Source of the DNA: Desulfovibrio sp.
Lineage (GTDB): Bacteria > Desulfobacterota > Desulfovibrionia > Desulfovibrionales > Desulfovibrionaceae
Direction of reading: 5' to 3'
Assembly (NCBI GenBank): GCA_028708865.1
Contig: JAQVYA010000014.1
Span: forward strand, 1-34,241
DNA: 34,241 nucleotides
Below are positions 22,845-31,725 of the stretch, piece by piece (positions within the stretch are counted from its first letter, which is position 1; the number at the start of each line of letters is the position of its first letter). Both the position numbers and the translations under genes were made by a program. Under the pieces are notes generated by a model. The model was not told the origin of the DNA. It did not search any database and saw nothing but the letters and a program-made list of their open reading frames with translations.

Positions 22845-24764
22845 TCAGCCCAGTTCCAGGCGGAAGACGTCCCGCAGATGGCCGTGCAGCCTTCCGATGA
22901 CGCTGAACGCTTCCTTGAGGGTCTGGCGTTCCAGTTCGGAAAGCTCGGTGGGGGCCACGTGATTGTCGGGCTTGCGGCCGTCCTCCACCTGACCGAGTTG
23001 GTGCACGAGGCGAAGCTGGAGCAGAAATTCAAAGGCTTCCCCAGCTTCCTTGGCCAGCTCTTCCGGCAAATGCCCGTCCTCCTTCAGGCGTCGCAGCCGC
23101 CCCAGGGTGTTGGTCTCCGCAAGGCCGTGGCGCAGGGCCAGCACGCGGGCAAAATCCACAAACGGCACCAGGCCGCGCTGTTTGATGTTCAGGCGGTTTT
23201 TGTGCTCTCCGGTTTTTTCCACCACAAAATTTTTGAAGAACGAGAGAGGGGGCCGCGTCTGGAGGCAGTCCGCGGCCAGATGGCGTAGAAATACATCCTG
23301 GCGTGGGGCATGGCGGGCCACGTGTTCGCGCAGGGCGCTTGCGAGCTCCAGCTCGCCAAAGGCGGGACGGAAGTCGAAAAAGATGGTGGCGTTGAGCACT
23401 TCCTGCGGATTGGGGACCATGATCCAGCGCTCAAAGTAATTGCGCCAGACGGTCAGAGGCTGCCGCCATTTGGGGTTGGAAGCCATGATTTCCCCGGGGC
23501 AGGAGGGAAATCCGCACCGCACCAGCTCCTGAATGGCCCGCTCGGCAAAGGCGGTCAGATAGATGTCCGCGGCGCGTTGCAAAATGGGGTCTCCCGGGTC
23601 CCTGTACACCAGGGCGTTGTCCTGGTCCGTGGCCACGGTTTGCTCCCGGCGTCCTTCACTGCCCAGGAGCAGCCAGCAGAACGGCACAGGGGGTGGCCCG
23701 ATTTCCTTGAGCAGCAGGGTGAGCAGTTTTTCCAAAATCAAGTCGTTGATCACGGTGATCATGCGGGTAATGTGCCCGGCGCGGGCTCCTTCCTCCACCA
23801 GGGTTCGCAATACCTGGGGGATTCGTTCGCTGATGGGGTGCAACCCTTCAAGGCGCTCCTGGGCCTGGATGTCGCGGAACACGGCCATGGGAGATTTTCC
23901 CTGCAAGACCATGATGTCGTGGGACGTGACCACGCCGGTCACCTCGTCGTCCCGGGTCACGGCCAGGTGGTGAATCTGGCGGGTCATCATCTGCAACAGC
24001 GCGTCAAAGCAGACTTCCCCTTCGTCCATGGTCACCACCGGTGTGGACATGATGGTTTCGATGGGAGCGGCGTAGTCCATGCCCAAAGCCACTGCCTTGC
24101 GCAGGTCCTTGTCCGTGACGATGCCCGCCACCCGGCCTGAGGGTTCGCGCACCAGAAGAGAGCCCACACGGTGCTTGGACATTTTCCAGGCTCCCATCTG
24201 GATGGATTCGCCAAAACAGGTGCAGACAGGGGCCCGAGCGCACATGGCCGCCAGACGTGTACTGAAGAGATACAGACCACTGTCGCAGCTCAGGGCGGCG
24301 TGGCGTTCGCGCATTTCCGCAAAGGCGCGGGGGAGAAAGGTCTCTGAAAAATCCCGAAGGAAGAACTCGGCCACCAGGGGCTGGGTTTTGATCAGGTTCA
24401 GGAATTCGTCTCCGGGAAGTACCAGGAAAAAAGTGTCTTCCACCGTGGTGGCGTCCATGGGCGCGGGCCGGTTTTGCAACAGCGCCAGCTCGCCGATGCA
24501 ACCGCCTTCGCCCCGGTAGTCCAGCAGGGTCTCCTGGTCCTCGCTGTTGCGCAGGGTCAACTTGACGCCGCCCTTCTGCACTACGAACAATTCTCTGGGC
24601 CGGGTCTGGTCGCGCACCAGCACCCGACTTCCGGCCGGATGAAAGTCCACGGTGCAATGCGCGGCCAAGCGGCGCAGCGCGGCCTGGTCCAGCAGGCTGA
24701 AGGGCAGCGTGCTTTGCAAGAAATCAATGATGACGGACGGCTGTTCACCCGGCAATGCGGCCAT
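22845..24764 (-). CDS. cNMP-binding/CBS/DUF294 putative nucleotidyltransferase
   Basis: This 639-residue cytoplasmic signalling protein has a cyclic-nucleotide-binding domain (about 12-140, with GEGGCIGELALLQNRPAPMDATT as phosphate cassette). A CBS pair follows (about 170-290, TDKDLRK and TSHDIMV repeats). A DUF294 nucleotidyltransferase domain (from about 335) has G368-S369 and D380-x-D382 (LLGSEGRREQT, DQDNALVY), and a helical DUF294_C region ends the protein. The layout resembles the sensing and uridylyl-transfer parts of GlnD, so it may modify a target protein in response to a nucleotide. The ATG at 24764 has AGGAGG before it. It lies between the symporter and the exonuclease, as in other acetate clusters, and probably regulates uptake or activation. 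No target is known. Confidence 0.92.
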   Translation of the reverse strand: MAALPGEQPSVIIDFLQSTLPFSLLDQAALRRLAAHCTVDFHPAGSRVLVRDQTRPRELFVVQKGGVKLTLRNSEDQETLLDYRGEGGCIGELALLQNRPAPMDATTVEDTFFLVLPGDEFLNLIKTQPLVAEFFLRDFSETFLPRAFAEMRERHAALSCDSGLYLFSTRLAAMCARAPVCTCFGESIQMGAWKMSKHRVGSLLVREPSGRVAGIVTDKDLRKAVALGMDYAAPIETIMSTPVVTMDEGEVCFDALLQMMTRQIHHLAVTRDDEVTGVVTSHDIMVLQGKSPMAVFRDIQAQERLEGLHPISERIPQVLRTLVEEGARAGHITRMITVINDLILEKLLTLLLKEIGPPPVPFCWLLLGSEGRREQTVATDQDNALVYRDPGDPILQRAADIYLTAFAERAIQELVRCGFPSCPGEIMASNPKWRQPLTVWRNYFERWIMVPNPQEVLNATIFFDFRPAFGELELASALREHVARHAPRQDVFLRHLAADCLQTRPPLSFFKNFVVEKTGEHKNRLNIKQRGLVPFVDFARVLALRHGLAETNTLGRLRRLKEDGHLPEELAKEAGEAFEFLLQLRLVHQLGQVEDGRKPDNHVAPTELSELERQTLKEAFSVIGRLHGHLRDVFRLELG

Positions 24765-24842
24765 GTTCCTCCTGGGGCTGCGTGAGCCTGTGGGGCGGAA
24801 TCCGCGCAAAGGCCTCCAGTGTCTTTATACCCCGGGGTCCGG

Positions 24843-24869
24843 AAAAGGGGAAGCCCCGAAGGGCCTCCC
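24843..24869 (-). terminator. Terminator-like hairpin between symporter and DUF294 genes
   Basis: On the minus strand a 9-bp stem with one G-U pair closes a TTCG tetraloop (plus 24848-24856 with 24861-24869) and is followed by CTTTT. It lies 27 bases past the symporter stop, so it could attenuate transcription into the DUF294 gene. Confidence 0.65.
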
Positions 24870-24895
24870 ATGGTTTGGTGTTTGTTGATTCAGGA

Positions 24896-26707
24896 TTAAT
24901 GGTCCGTGGCCGCTCCGGCTCCTCGGGGGATGCGCACGTTCTCCACCATTTCCTGGATCTCCTCGGGCGGCGGCGGGGTCAGCAGGGAAACCGCCACCGT
25001 GACCGCAAAGTTCAGGAGCATGCCCACCGTGCCGATGCCGGTGGACCGGATGCCCAGAAACCAGGGTTCCATGCCCAGGAAGGCGGGGGTGCATTGGATG
25101 ATGTAGAGCATGGTGAATCCGATGCCCGCCACCATTCCGGCAATGGCTCCTTCTCGAGTGGTGCGCTTCCAGAAGATTCCCAGCACGATGACGGGGAAGA
25201 AGGAAGCCGCTCCCAGCCCAAAGGCCAGGGCCACCACCTGGGCCACGAATCCCGGGGGATTGATGCCGAAGTACCCGGCAATGCAGACCGCCACCCCGAT
25301 CATGACCCGCCCCACGAGCAGGCGCTGCTTTTCAGAAGCTTGGCGGTTAATGATCCGGTAATAGAGATCATGGGAGATGGCCGAGGCAATGACCAGCAGC
25401 AGCCCGGAGGCCGTGGACAGGGCCGCAGCCAGTCCACCGGCGGCCACCAGGGCGATGACCCACGCGGGCAGTTGGGCGATTTCCGGGTTGGCCAGCACCA
25501 TGATGTCGCGATCCACGTAAAGTTCATTGGCGTTGGTTGTGGGGGTGTTGGAGATGCGAGGCAGGCCGTAGCGGTCCGTCCCGGAATCCATGAGCTCGGG
25601 TTTGCCTTCAAAGGCCGGACCGCCGCCCATGGCCGGCCCCAGGTACTGCACTTTGCCGTCGTCGTTTTTATCCACCCAGGCCACCAGGCCGGTGGCGGTC
25701 CAATTGTGGAACCAGTCCGGCAAAGGCGTGGACAGGGACGCCTTATAATCCACCTCGGCCAGGGTCTGGACCATATTGTAGCGGGCGAACGAGGCCACTG
25801 CCGGGGCCGTGGTATAGAGAATGGCGATGAACAGCAGGGCGTAGCCGGCGGAAAGCCGCGCCGCGCGCACGCTGGGCACGGTGTAGAAGCGGATGATCAC
25901 GTGGGGCAGGCCCGCCGTGCCCACCATGAGGGCCATGGTGATGCAGAAGACGTTGAGCATGGACAGGCCCGCAAAGGGGGAAGTGTACCCGCCAAAGCCC
26001 AAGGCAACACCGATTTCATTCAGTTTTTCGAGCAGGTGCTGACCAGCGTCCGGCCCGGAGGCGATGGTGCCGCCAAAGCCGATCTGCGGGATGGGTGATC
26101 CTGTGATTTTCATGGAGATGGCCACGGCCGGAATGAGGAAGGCCAGGATCAACACGCAGTATTGCGCCACCTGGGTCCAGGTGATTCCCTTCATGCCTCC
26201 CAGAGCCGCATAGAAGAACACGATGCCCATGCCGATGAACACGCCGGTATTCACGTCCACTTCCAGGAAGCGGGAAAAGACCACGCCCACGCCGCGCATT
26301 TGCCCGGCCACGTAGGTCAGGGACACGAAGATGGCGCAGACCAGGGCCACCACGCGGGCCGCGTTGGAGTAATATCGGTCGCCCACGAAGTCCGGCACCG
26401 TGAATTTGCCGAATTTGCGCAGGTACGGCGCCAGCAGCAGGGCCAGGAGCACATAGCCGCCGGTCCAGCCCATGAGGTACACGCTGCCGTTGTAGCCCAT
26501 GAAGGAAATGAGCCCGGCCATGGAGATGAACGATGCGGCGCTCATCCAGTCTGCGGCGGTGGCCAGGCCGTTGGCCATGGCCGGAACTCCGCCCCCGGCC
26601 ACGTAAAAGCCTTTGGCGTCCTTGACGCGTGAAAGCCAGGCAATGGTCAGGTAGACGCCGAAGGTCAGCCCCACCATGACATAGGTCCAGACTTGTATGC
26701 TGTTCAT
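24896..26707 (-). CDS. Sodium/solute symporter large subunit (VC_2705-like, probably acetate/carboxylate)
   Basis: This 603-residue SSS-family transporter has 13 or so membrane helices. The family blocks GYNGSVYLMGWTGGYVLLA, FGKFTVPDFVGDRY and GTAGLPHVIIRFYTVPS are present, as is the sodium-site-like SGLLLVIASAISHDL. Between the helices near 340 and 410 it carries a hydrophilic insertion that begins with an EF-hand-like DKNDDGKVQYLG (346-357). It is paired with a DUF4212 small subunit 40 bases upstream and follows acs, which is the standard setting of the VC_2705/TIGR03648 group. The inferred role is sodium-driven uptake of acetate or a similar short carboxylate for activation by Acs. The AAGGAG site and ATG at 26707 fix the start. 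Substrate is inferred from context. Confidence 0.93.
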   Translation of the reverse strand: MNSIQVWTYVMVGLTFGVYLTIAWLSRVKDAKGFYVAGGGVPAMANGLATAADWMSAASFISMAGLISFMGYNGSVYLMGWTGGYVLLALLLAPYLRKFGKFTVPDFVGDRYYSNAARVVALVCAIFVSLTYVAGQMRGVGVVFSRFLEVDVNTGVFIGMGIVFFYAALGGMKGITWTQVAQYCVLILAFLIPAVAISMKITGSPIPQIGFGGTIASGPDAGQHLLEKLNEIGVALGFGGYTSPFAGLSMLNVFCITMALMVGTAGLPHVIIRFYTVPSVRAARLSAGYALLFIAILYTTAPAVASFARYNMVQTLAEVDYKASLSTPLPDWFHNWTATGLVAWVDKNDDGKVQYLGPAMGGGPAFEGKPELMDSGTDRYGLPRISNTPTTNANELYVDRDIMVLANPEIAQLPAWVIALVAAGGLAAALSTASGLLLVIASAISHDLYYRIINRQASEKQRLLVGRVMIGVAVCIAGYFGINPPGFVAQVVALAFGLGAASFFPVIVLGIFWKRTTREGAIAGMVAGIGFTMLYIIQCTPAFLGMEPWFLGIRSTGIGTVGMLLNFAVTVAVSLLTPPPPEEIQEMVENVRIPRGAGAATDH

Positions 26708-26747
26708 GAATGGCTCCTTAAGGTCGTAATGTGTGTACCCACACGCT

Positions 26748-27002
26748 TTATTCGTGCACGTCGAACTTGCGGTCCAAACGGCGCATCAACACGTAATAGG
26801 CAAAGATGAGCACCACGAATACATAGATGGAGCCCTGCTGGGCGAACCAGAATCCCAGAGGGAAACCGCCCAGTTGAATGGCGTTGAGCTGTTCCACGAG
26901 CAAAATGCCGCATACGTAGGAGACAAAGGCCCAGATTGCGAGAAGCACGACCATATACCGCAGGTTGGTTCTCCAATACTGTTTCATTTTTTCCTGTGAC
27001 AT
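26748..27002 (-). CDS. DUF4212 sodium/solute symporter small subunit
   Basis: This 84-residue membrane protein has two helices (about 13-34 and 51-72), the conserved WRTNLRYM entry and a GFPLGFWFAQQGS loop, followed by the FAYYVLMRRLDRKF exit. This is the small partner (TIGR03647-like) of VC_2705-type symporters. GGGGGAG precedes the ATG at 27002. It lies between acs and the large subunit and should form a complex with the latter. Confidence 0.93.
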   Translation of the reverse strand: MSQEKMKQYWRTNLRYMVVLLAIWAFVSYVCGILLVEQLNAIQLGGFPLGFWFAQQGSIYVFVVLIFAYYVLMRRLDRKFDVHE

Positions 27003-27030
27003 ATTCTCCCCCTTATGGGCTTGTGGTGAA

Positions 27031-27050
27031 GGCCCCGCCGGAGCGGGGCC
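27031..27050 (-). promoter_or_regulatory. Hairpin between acs and the symporter genes
   Basis: GGCCCCGC (27031-27038) pairs perfectly with GCGGGGCC (27043-27050) around a 4-base loop, 28 bases after the acs stop. No T run follows on the minus strand, so it looks like an mRNA-processing or attenuating structure and not a full terminator. Confidence 0.5.
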
Positions 27051-27078
27051 GTGTCCCCTGTATGTGTTTTCCGGACGA

Positions 27079-29061
27079 TCAGCTGCGGAGCAGGTCCGCA
27101 TTGCCCTCGATGAGGTCCTGAACCACGCCCGGATCGGCCAGTGTCGAAGTGTCGCCCAGGTTGGACGTGTCACCCTCGGCGATCTTGCGCAGGATGCGGC
27201 GCATGATTTTGCCGGACCGGGTCTTGGGCAAGCCCGGGGCGAACTGCATGACTTCCGGCGCGGCCAGCGGCCCGATTTCCTTGCGCACGTGCATGACCAG
27301 TTCCTTGCGCAGTTCGTCCGATTCGTCTTCATCGCCCTTGAGGGTCACGTAGGCATAAATGGATTGCCCCTTGACCTCGTGAGGCATGCCCACAACGGCC
27401 GCTTCGGAAACCGCGGGATGGGCCACCAGGGCGGATTCGATTTCCGCCGTGCCCAGGCGATGTCCCGAGACGTTGATCACGTCGTCCACCCGGCCCATGA
27501 TCCAAAAGTACCCGTCTTCATCCCGGCGCGCTCCGTCGCCGGATTCGTAGGTTCCTGGAAATCCCGCAAAATAGGTGGCCTTGAACCGTTCGGCATTGCC
27601 CCAGACGCCGCGCAGCATGCCGGGCCAGGGTTTGCGGATCACCAGGAAGCCGCCTTCGTTGGGGCCCACTTCCTTGCCGTCCTTGTCGATGATGGCGGCG
27701 TCGATGCCGGGCAGCGGGGTGGAGGCAGCTCCGGGCTTCATGGGCGTGGCGTAGGGCAGGCCGGAAATGACGTGTCCACCGGTTTCGGTTTGCCACCAGG
27801 TGTCCACAATGGGCAGCTTGGAGTTGCCGATGTGGGTGTAATACCACATCCAGGCCTCGGGATTGATGGGTTCTCCCACGGTGCCGAGCACGCGCAGGCT
27901 GGAAAGGTCGTGATTTTTGGTCCACTGCTCGCCTTCGCGCATGAGCGCGCGGATGACCGTGGGCGCGGTGTAGAAAATGTTGACCTTGAATTTCTCGCAG
28001 ATTTCCCAAAACCGGTCCGGGTTGGGATATGTGGGCACGCCTTCGAACATCAGGGAGGTGGCTCCCAGGGCCAGAGGACCGTACACGATGTAGGAATGCC
28101 CCGTGACCCAGCCAACGTCCGCGGTGCACCAGTGCACGTCGTTGTCCTTGAGGTCAAAGACCCATTGGCAGGTGTGCGCCGCGTAGGTCAGGTAGCCGCC
28201 CTGGGTGTGGAACACGCCTTTGGGCTTGCCTGTGGAGCCGGAGGTGTAGAGGATGAAGAGCGGATCCTCGGAGTCCATGCTTTCGCACGGGCAGCCGCCC
28301 CGCACGTCGTCCGCGTTCATTTCCTCGTGCCACCACACGTCGCGGCCTTCCACCATGTCGGCCTGGTAGTTGGGAGCGGAATTCACCACCACGACCTGCT
28401 CCACGCCAGGGCACTCCTTGAGGGCTTCATCCGTGTTGGGCTTGAGGGGAATTTCGCGCCCGGCCCGGGTCACGGCCGTGCCCGTGATGTGCACCTTGGA
28501 TCCGCAGTCGTTGATGCGGTCGCGCAGGGCGTTGGCGGAAAAGCCCGCAAACACGATGGAGTGGGGAGCCCCGATGCGGGCACAGGCCAACATGGCCACA
28601 GCCAGTTCCGGAATCATGGGCAGATAGATGGTAACGCGGTCTCCCTTTTTAACGCCTTTTTTCTTCAGCACGTTGGCGAACCGGCAGACTTCGTCATGCA
28701 GCATCTGATACGTGTAGACTTTCACGTCCTGGTCGGCCTCGCCCTGCCAGATGAGCGCGGCCTTGTTGCGCCGTCCGTTTTCCAGGTGGCGGTCCAGGCA
28801 GTTGTAGGCCACGTTGAGTCGCCCGCCGGAGAACCATTTGATTTCCGGAGCGTCAAAGTCCCACTCCAGCACCTGGTCCCATTTTTTTTCCCAGGTCAGC
28901 AGGTCCTCGGCACGTTCCGCCCAGAAGCCTTCCATATCGTCAATGGAGCGGCGGTAAATGCGTTCGTACTCTTCCATGCTGCCCACGGCTGCGGTGGAAC
29001 TCGCCGGGGGTTGGAACAGTCGGGATTCCGTGCTCAGGCTTTCAATTTTCTCGTCGGTCAT
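27079..29061 (-). CDS. acs: Acetyl-CoA synthetase (AMP-forming)
   Basis: This 660-residue enzyme converts acetate, ATP and CoA to acetyl-CoA, AMP and PPi. The adenylation P-loop [14 protein letters not shown], the acetate-pocket region around [11 protein letters not shown], the hinge [15 protein letters not shown] and the catalytic lysine K618 in TRSGKIMRR are all present; that lysine is the usual acetylation switch. The length matches E. coli Acs (652). I start it at 29061, with GAGGAGG ten bases upstream; a start at 29139 would add 26 residues unlike the family. It heads a run with the acetate symporter genes. In a sulfate reducer that excretes acetate it would allow recapture or assimilation. 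Confidence 0.96.
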   Translation of the reverse strand: MTDEKIESLSTESRLFQPPASSTAAVGSMEEYERIYRRSIDDMEGFWAERAEDLLTWEKKWDQVLEWDFDAPEIKWFSGGRLNVAYNCLDRHLENGRRNKAALIWQGEADQDVKVYTYQMLHDEVCRFANVLKKKGVKKGDRVTIYLPMIPELAVAMLACARIGAPHSIVFAGFSANALRDRINDCGSKVHITGTAVTRAGREIPLKPNTDEALKECPGVEQVVVVNSAPNYQADMVEGRDVWWHEEMNADDVRGGCPCESMDSEDPLFILYTSGSTGKPKGVFHTQGGYLTYAAHTCQWVFDLKDNDVHWCTADVGWVTGHSYIVYGPLALGATSLMFEGVPTYPNPDRFWEICEKFKVNIFYTAPTVIRALMREGEQWTKNHDLSSLRVLGTVGEPINPEAWMWYYTHIGNSKLPIVDTWWQTETGGHVISGLPYATPMKPGAASTPLPGIDAAIIDKDGKEVGPNEGGFLVIRKPWPGMLRGVWGNAERFKATYFAGFPGTYESGDGARRDEDGYFWIMGRVDDVINVSGHRLGTAEIESALVAHPAVSEAAVVGMPHEVKGQSIYAYVTLKGDEDESDELRKELVMHVRKEIGPLAAPEVMQFAPGLPKTRSGKIMRRILRKIAEGDTSNLGDTSTLADPGVVQDLIEGNADLLRS

Positions 29062-29453
29062 GGCGGCGTTTCCTCCTCGTGCAGTGTTTGAAACAATGTC
29101 CCTTGCAAAGGGATTGGGGCTTGTCTGATGCGTATTCATAGCAAGCCCGCTTGTCGGGACGCACCTTCTTTTCGGTGAACGGTGCAGGAAGCGGGAGGAA
29201 GGGAAAGCGAGTGGGGCGGGCGCCGCTTAGCGGCCAAAGCGTACCGTTCATGACCGCATTCTTCCGCTGGGAAGCGGTCAAGTCTCAACATACCCCAGGG
29301 GTAAAAAACCGGCAAACTTCTGGCATTCGGCGCGCCCAAGGGAATTGTTCCGCTGTTGTGGCGGCGCGGACCAGCCCGAGGGCAGACGGTGGCCCCCCCG
29401 GTCCGGCAATCCGGACTGGCGTGCATACGCGGTTCAGGGTATGCAACAAGGCC
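29062..29453. promoter_or_regulatory. 392-base divergent intergenic region between acs and a glycosyltransferase gene
   Basis: This region holds the start signals for both divergent units. A reading frame continuous with the glycosyltransferase extends back to 29151, but its residues are not family-like. Visible structures are a CAAGC/GCTTG palindrome (29142-29151) and the large inverted repeat at 29251-29280. I could not find a convincing -35/-10 pair or sigma-54 site. Confidence 0.5.
29251..29280. repeat. Inverted repeat TGACCGC...GCGGTCA
   Basis: TGACCGC (29251-29257) and GCGGTCA (29274-29280) are perfect complements. Inside them TTCC (29262-29265) pairs with GGAA (29270-29273), so a 7+4 bp bulged stem can form. 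Its place about 190 bases before acs makes it either an operator or a leader structure. Confidence 0.55.
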
Positions 29454-31034
29454 ATGAACGTGCTTGTGCTCAATCTGACCCGGTTCGGGGACTTGATCCA
29501 GACACAGCCCGTGGTTTCCGGACTGGCCGATTCCGGTTGCCGGGTGGGGCTGCTTTGTCTGGATAATTTTTTGCCTGCCGCTGATCTACTGCGGGACGTG
29601 TCCTGGAAGAAGGGCTTTCCGGGATCGCGTCTGCTGGCCGCCCTGGACCGGGACTGGCGCGTGGCCGTGGCAGGGTTTGACGATTTGCGCCGCTGCGTGC
29701 AGACGGAGTTTGCGCCGCACCGCATTGTAAATCTCACGCCTTCGCTCCCGGCCCGGCTTTTGGCCCGGGCTTTGGCTCCTGCGCCCGATGCGGTGCAGGG
29801 ATTTGGAGTCGATGAGTTCGGGTTCAATGCGGACACGTCATCCTGGGCCGCGTTTTTGCAACTGGCGTCAGGGCATCGCGGAGCCAGTCCGTTTAACGTA
29901 GTGGATTTATTCCGGCGCGCTGCGGACCTGCGGCATGTTTCCCCCCGCTTTGCGCTGCGCCTGCCCGATGCGGCCGGCCCCAAGGCTCTCACCCTGCCGC
30001 CGGAGGCGGAGGCCTTGTTTGCGGCAGGTGCAGAACAGGGAGAAACAGCCCGGGGTTGGCTCGGCGTGCAACTCGGGGCCAGTGAAGACCGCCGCCGCTG
30101 GCCCGTGGAACATTTTGCCCGCGCCGCCCGGCTTTTTTACCAGGAACAAGGCATGGTGCCCGTACTTTTGGGGACCAGCAGCGAAAAAGAACTGGCCCGG
30201 CGTTTTGCCGCTGCCTATGACGGCCCCCTGGTGGACCTGACCGGGCGGACCACCCTGCCGCAACTGGCCGTCATCCTTTGCCGCCTGCACCTGCTTTTGA
30301 CGAATGACACCGGGACCATGCACCTTGCTGCCGGGTTGGGCGTGCCGGTTGCCGCCGTGTTCCTGGCCACGGCCCAGCCCTTTGACACCGGGCCGTATCA
30401 TGCGGGCAGCCTGTGCTTTGAGCCGGACATGAATTGCCATCCCTGCGCTTTTGGCGCGGACTGTCCTCACGGGCAGGCCTGCCGGTCAGCGATCCCTCCT
30501 GAAACGGTTCATGCTGCTGCGGCCGCTTGCCTGGCCGGGGAGCCAATGCCCCCATTGTCTGGGGCACGGGTCTGGCGCAGTGTCGTGGGAGACGATGGGC
30601 TGATGGACCTGGAATCTCTTTCCGGCCATGACTCTGAAGATCGGACGCGCTGGATTCGACTCCAACGGGCCGTCTATCGTCGGTTCTTTGACGGCGAGCT
30701 GGGGGATGGGGAATCCGTGTCCGGCCTGGAGGGGCTGAGCCGGGAAAAAGGGCAACGTTTGCGAGAGGTTCTTACCGAGGCGCATGAACTGCTTTTTCTT
30801 ATGGAGCGTCAGGCCGAGGTGTTGGCGGCTCGCCCCTTGCCTGTCATGCAGACGAAATTTCTGGCCACCTGCCAACGGCTCGGAACAACTCTTTCCTCAG
30901 AGCACCATCTTGAAGTGCTTGGACTGATGTGGAATTTTGAATCTCAATCCAAAGGGGACCGGTTGGACCGGCTTGTTGCCTTGGTGCAGGAGTATCGGCG
31001 GCTCATGCGGGCGCTACTGGCTGTTTTGAGGTAG
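29454..31034 (+). CDS. Glycosyltransferase family 9 (heptosyltransferase-like) with C-terminal extension
   Basis: This 526-residue protein has GT9 domains: the N-terminal LNLTRFGDLIQTQPV start, a mid-protein GVQLGASEDRRRWPVEHF (ADP-heptose-side motif), LLGTSSEKELA, and LLLTNDTGTMHLAAGLGVPVAAVF. It carries the GT9 cysteine segment C328-x2-C331-x5-C337-x5-C343. About 160 further residues (from about 365) form a helical region not needed for GT9 activity. The ATG at 29454 matches the family start but has only a weak ribosome site (AAGG two bases away). Two small helical proteins follow on the same strand. It may glycosylate LPS or a surface structure such as flagellin; the target cannot be told. 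Confidence 0.88.
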   Translation: MNVLVLNLTRFGDLIQTQPVVSGLADSGCRVGLLCLDNFLPAADLLRDVSWKKGFPGSRLLAALDRDWRVAVAGFDDLRRCVQTEFAPHRIVNLTPSLPARLLARALAPAPDAVQGFGVDEFGFNADTSSWAAFLQLASGHRGASPFNVVDLFRRAADLRHVSPRFALRLPDAAGPKALTLPPEAEALFAAGAEQGETARGWLGVQLGASEDRRRWPVEHFARAARLFYQEQGMVPVLLGTSSEKELARRFAAAYDGPLVDLTGRTTLPQLAVILCRLHLLLTNDTGTMHLAAGLGVPVAAVFLATAQPFDTGPYHAGSLCFEPDMNCHPCAFGADCPHGQACRSAIPPETVHAAAAACLAGEPMPPLSGARVWRSVVGDDGLMDLESLSGHDSEDRTRWIRLQRAVYRRFFDGELGDGESVSGLEGLSREKGQRLREVLTEAHELLFLMERQAEVLAARPLPVMQTKFLATCQRLGTTLSSEHHLEVLGLMWNFESQSKGDRLDRLVALVQEYRRLMRALLAVLR

Positions 31035-31118
31035 TCGGCATGATTTTTGAATGTCATGGGCGTGTCTTGCCGCAGAGGCAAAAAATGCAGTTCACCGACA
31101 AGGGAAAGGAGAACCCCC

Positions 31119-31724
31119 ATGATCGTGATCGACGGCCAGCAAAGCGATGTGGCCCTGAACGATTTTGAAAATTTGGAGCAGATTCTGGAAAATCTGTTGG
31201 AAAACGACGCACTCCAGGATCGCGTGGTCACCGATGTTTTTCTCAACGGGCAGCCGTTTTCCGAGATTTACCCCCACCAGGCCGAGGACATAGAGTCCCA
31301 GGAAATCGAAAAAGTGGAGATTCGCAGCGTGCCCGTGACTGAAATGGCCGTGGACATCACCCAGGAGTTGCACAAGGTGGTGGCGCTGATGGGCAAGGGC
31401 GGCCGTGAAGTGGCCGAACTTTTCCGTCAGGCCGATGACGCCGAGGCCCTGGAAACGTACCAGGATCTGCTGGACGTGGTGCGGAGTTTCCTGGCCATGA
31501 TCGGTACGCTGCGCGAAGAATTCGCCCTGTCCAACCAGCCGGATTTCATCGCAGCCAGCAAGCAGCTTTCCGTGCTCTTTACGGAGATGATGGAAGTTTT
31601 GGCCAACGAGGACTGGGTGCTTCTGGCCGACCTGCTGGAATACGAGTTCCTGCCTGCCGTGGCCAAGTGGGAAAGCGTCATTGTAACCATTCGTGGTCAG
31701 ATTGAGGCGGGAGCCGAGGCCTGA
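31119..31724 (+). CDS. Uncharacterised helical protein downstream of GT9
   Basis: I do not recognise this 201-residue soluble protein. It is acidic, with a short N-terminal beta-like segment (MIVIDGQ) and then an all-helical body. The part near residues 25-50 (NLEQILENLLENDALQDRVVTDVFLNG) and the later LETYQDLLDVVRSFLAMIG and MMEVLANEDWVLLADLLEYE repeats look like a bundle. AAAGGAG precedes the ATG at 31119; the frame extends 24 codons upstream without a better start. The next gene begins two bases after its stop. Its pairing with a small coiled-coil protein and a glycosyltransferase recalls flagellin-modification neighbourhoods, but nothing in its sequence proves that. Confidence 0.85.
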   Translation: MIVIDGQQSDVALNDFENLEQILENLLENDALQDRVVTDVFLNGQPFSEIYPHQAEDIESQEIEKVEIRSVPVTEMAVDITQELHKVVALMGKGGREVAELFRQADDAEALETYQDLLDVVRSFLAMIGTLREEFALSNQPDFIAASKQLSVLFTEMMEVLANEDWVLLADLLEYEFLPAVAKWESVIVTIRGQIEAGAEA

Positions 31725-31725
31725 C

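Noticed and set aside
24755-26098. 447-codon plus-strand frame opposite the symporter
   Set aside because: It is antisense to the membrane protein gene; its composition (His, Gly, Asp) mirrors reverse-complemented hydrophobic codons.
26965-29091. 708-codon plus-strand frame opposite acs
   Set aside because: It is antisense to a motif-complete Acs, has no ribosome site and shows low-complexity His/Val/Gly composition.
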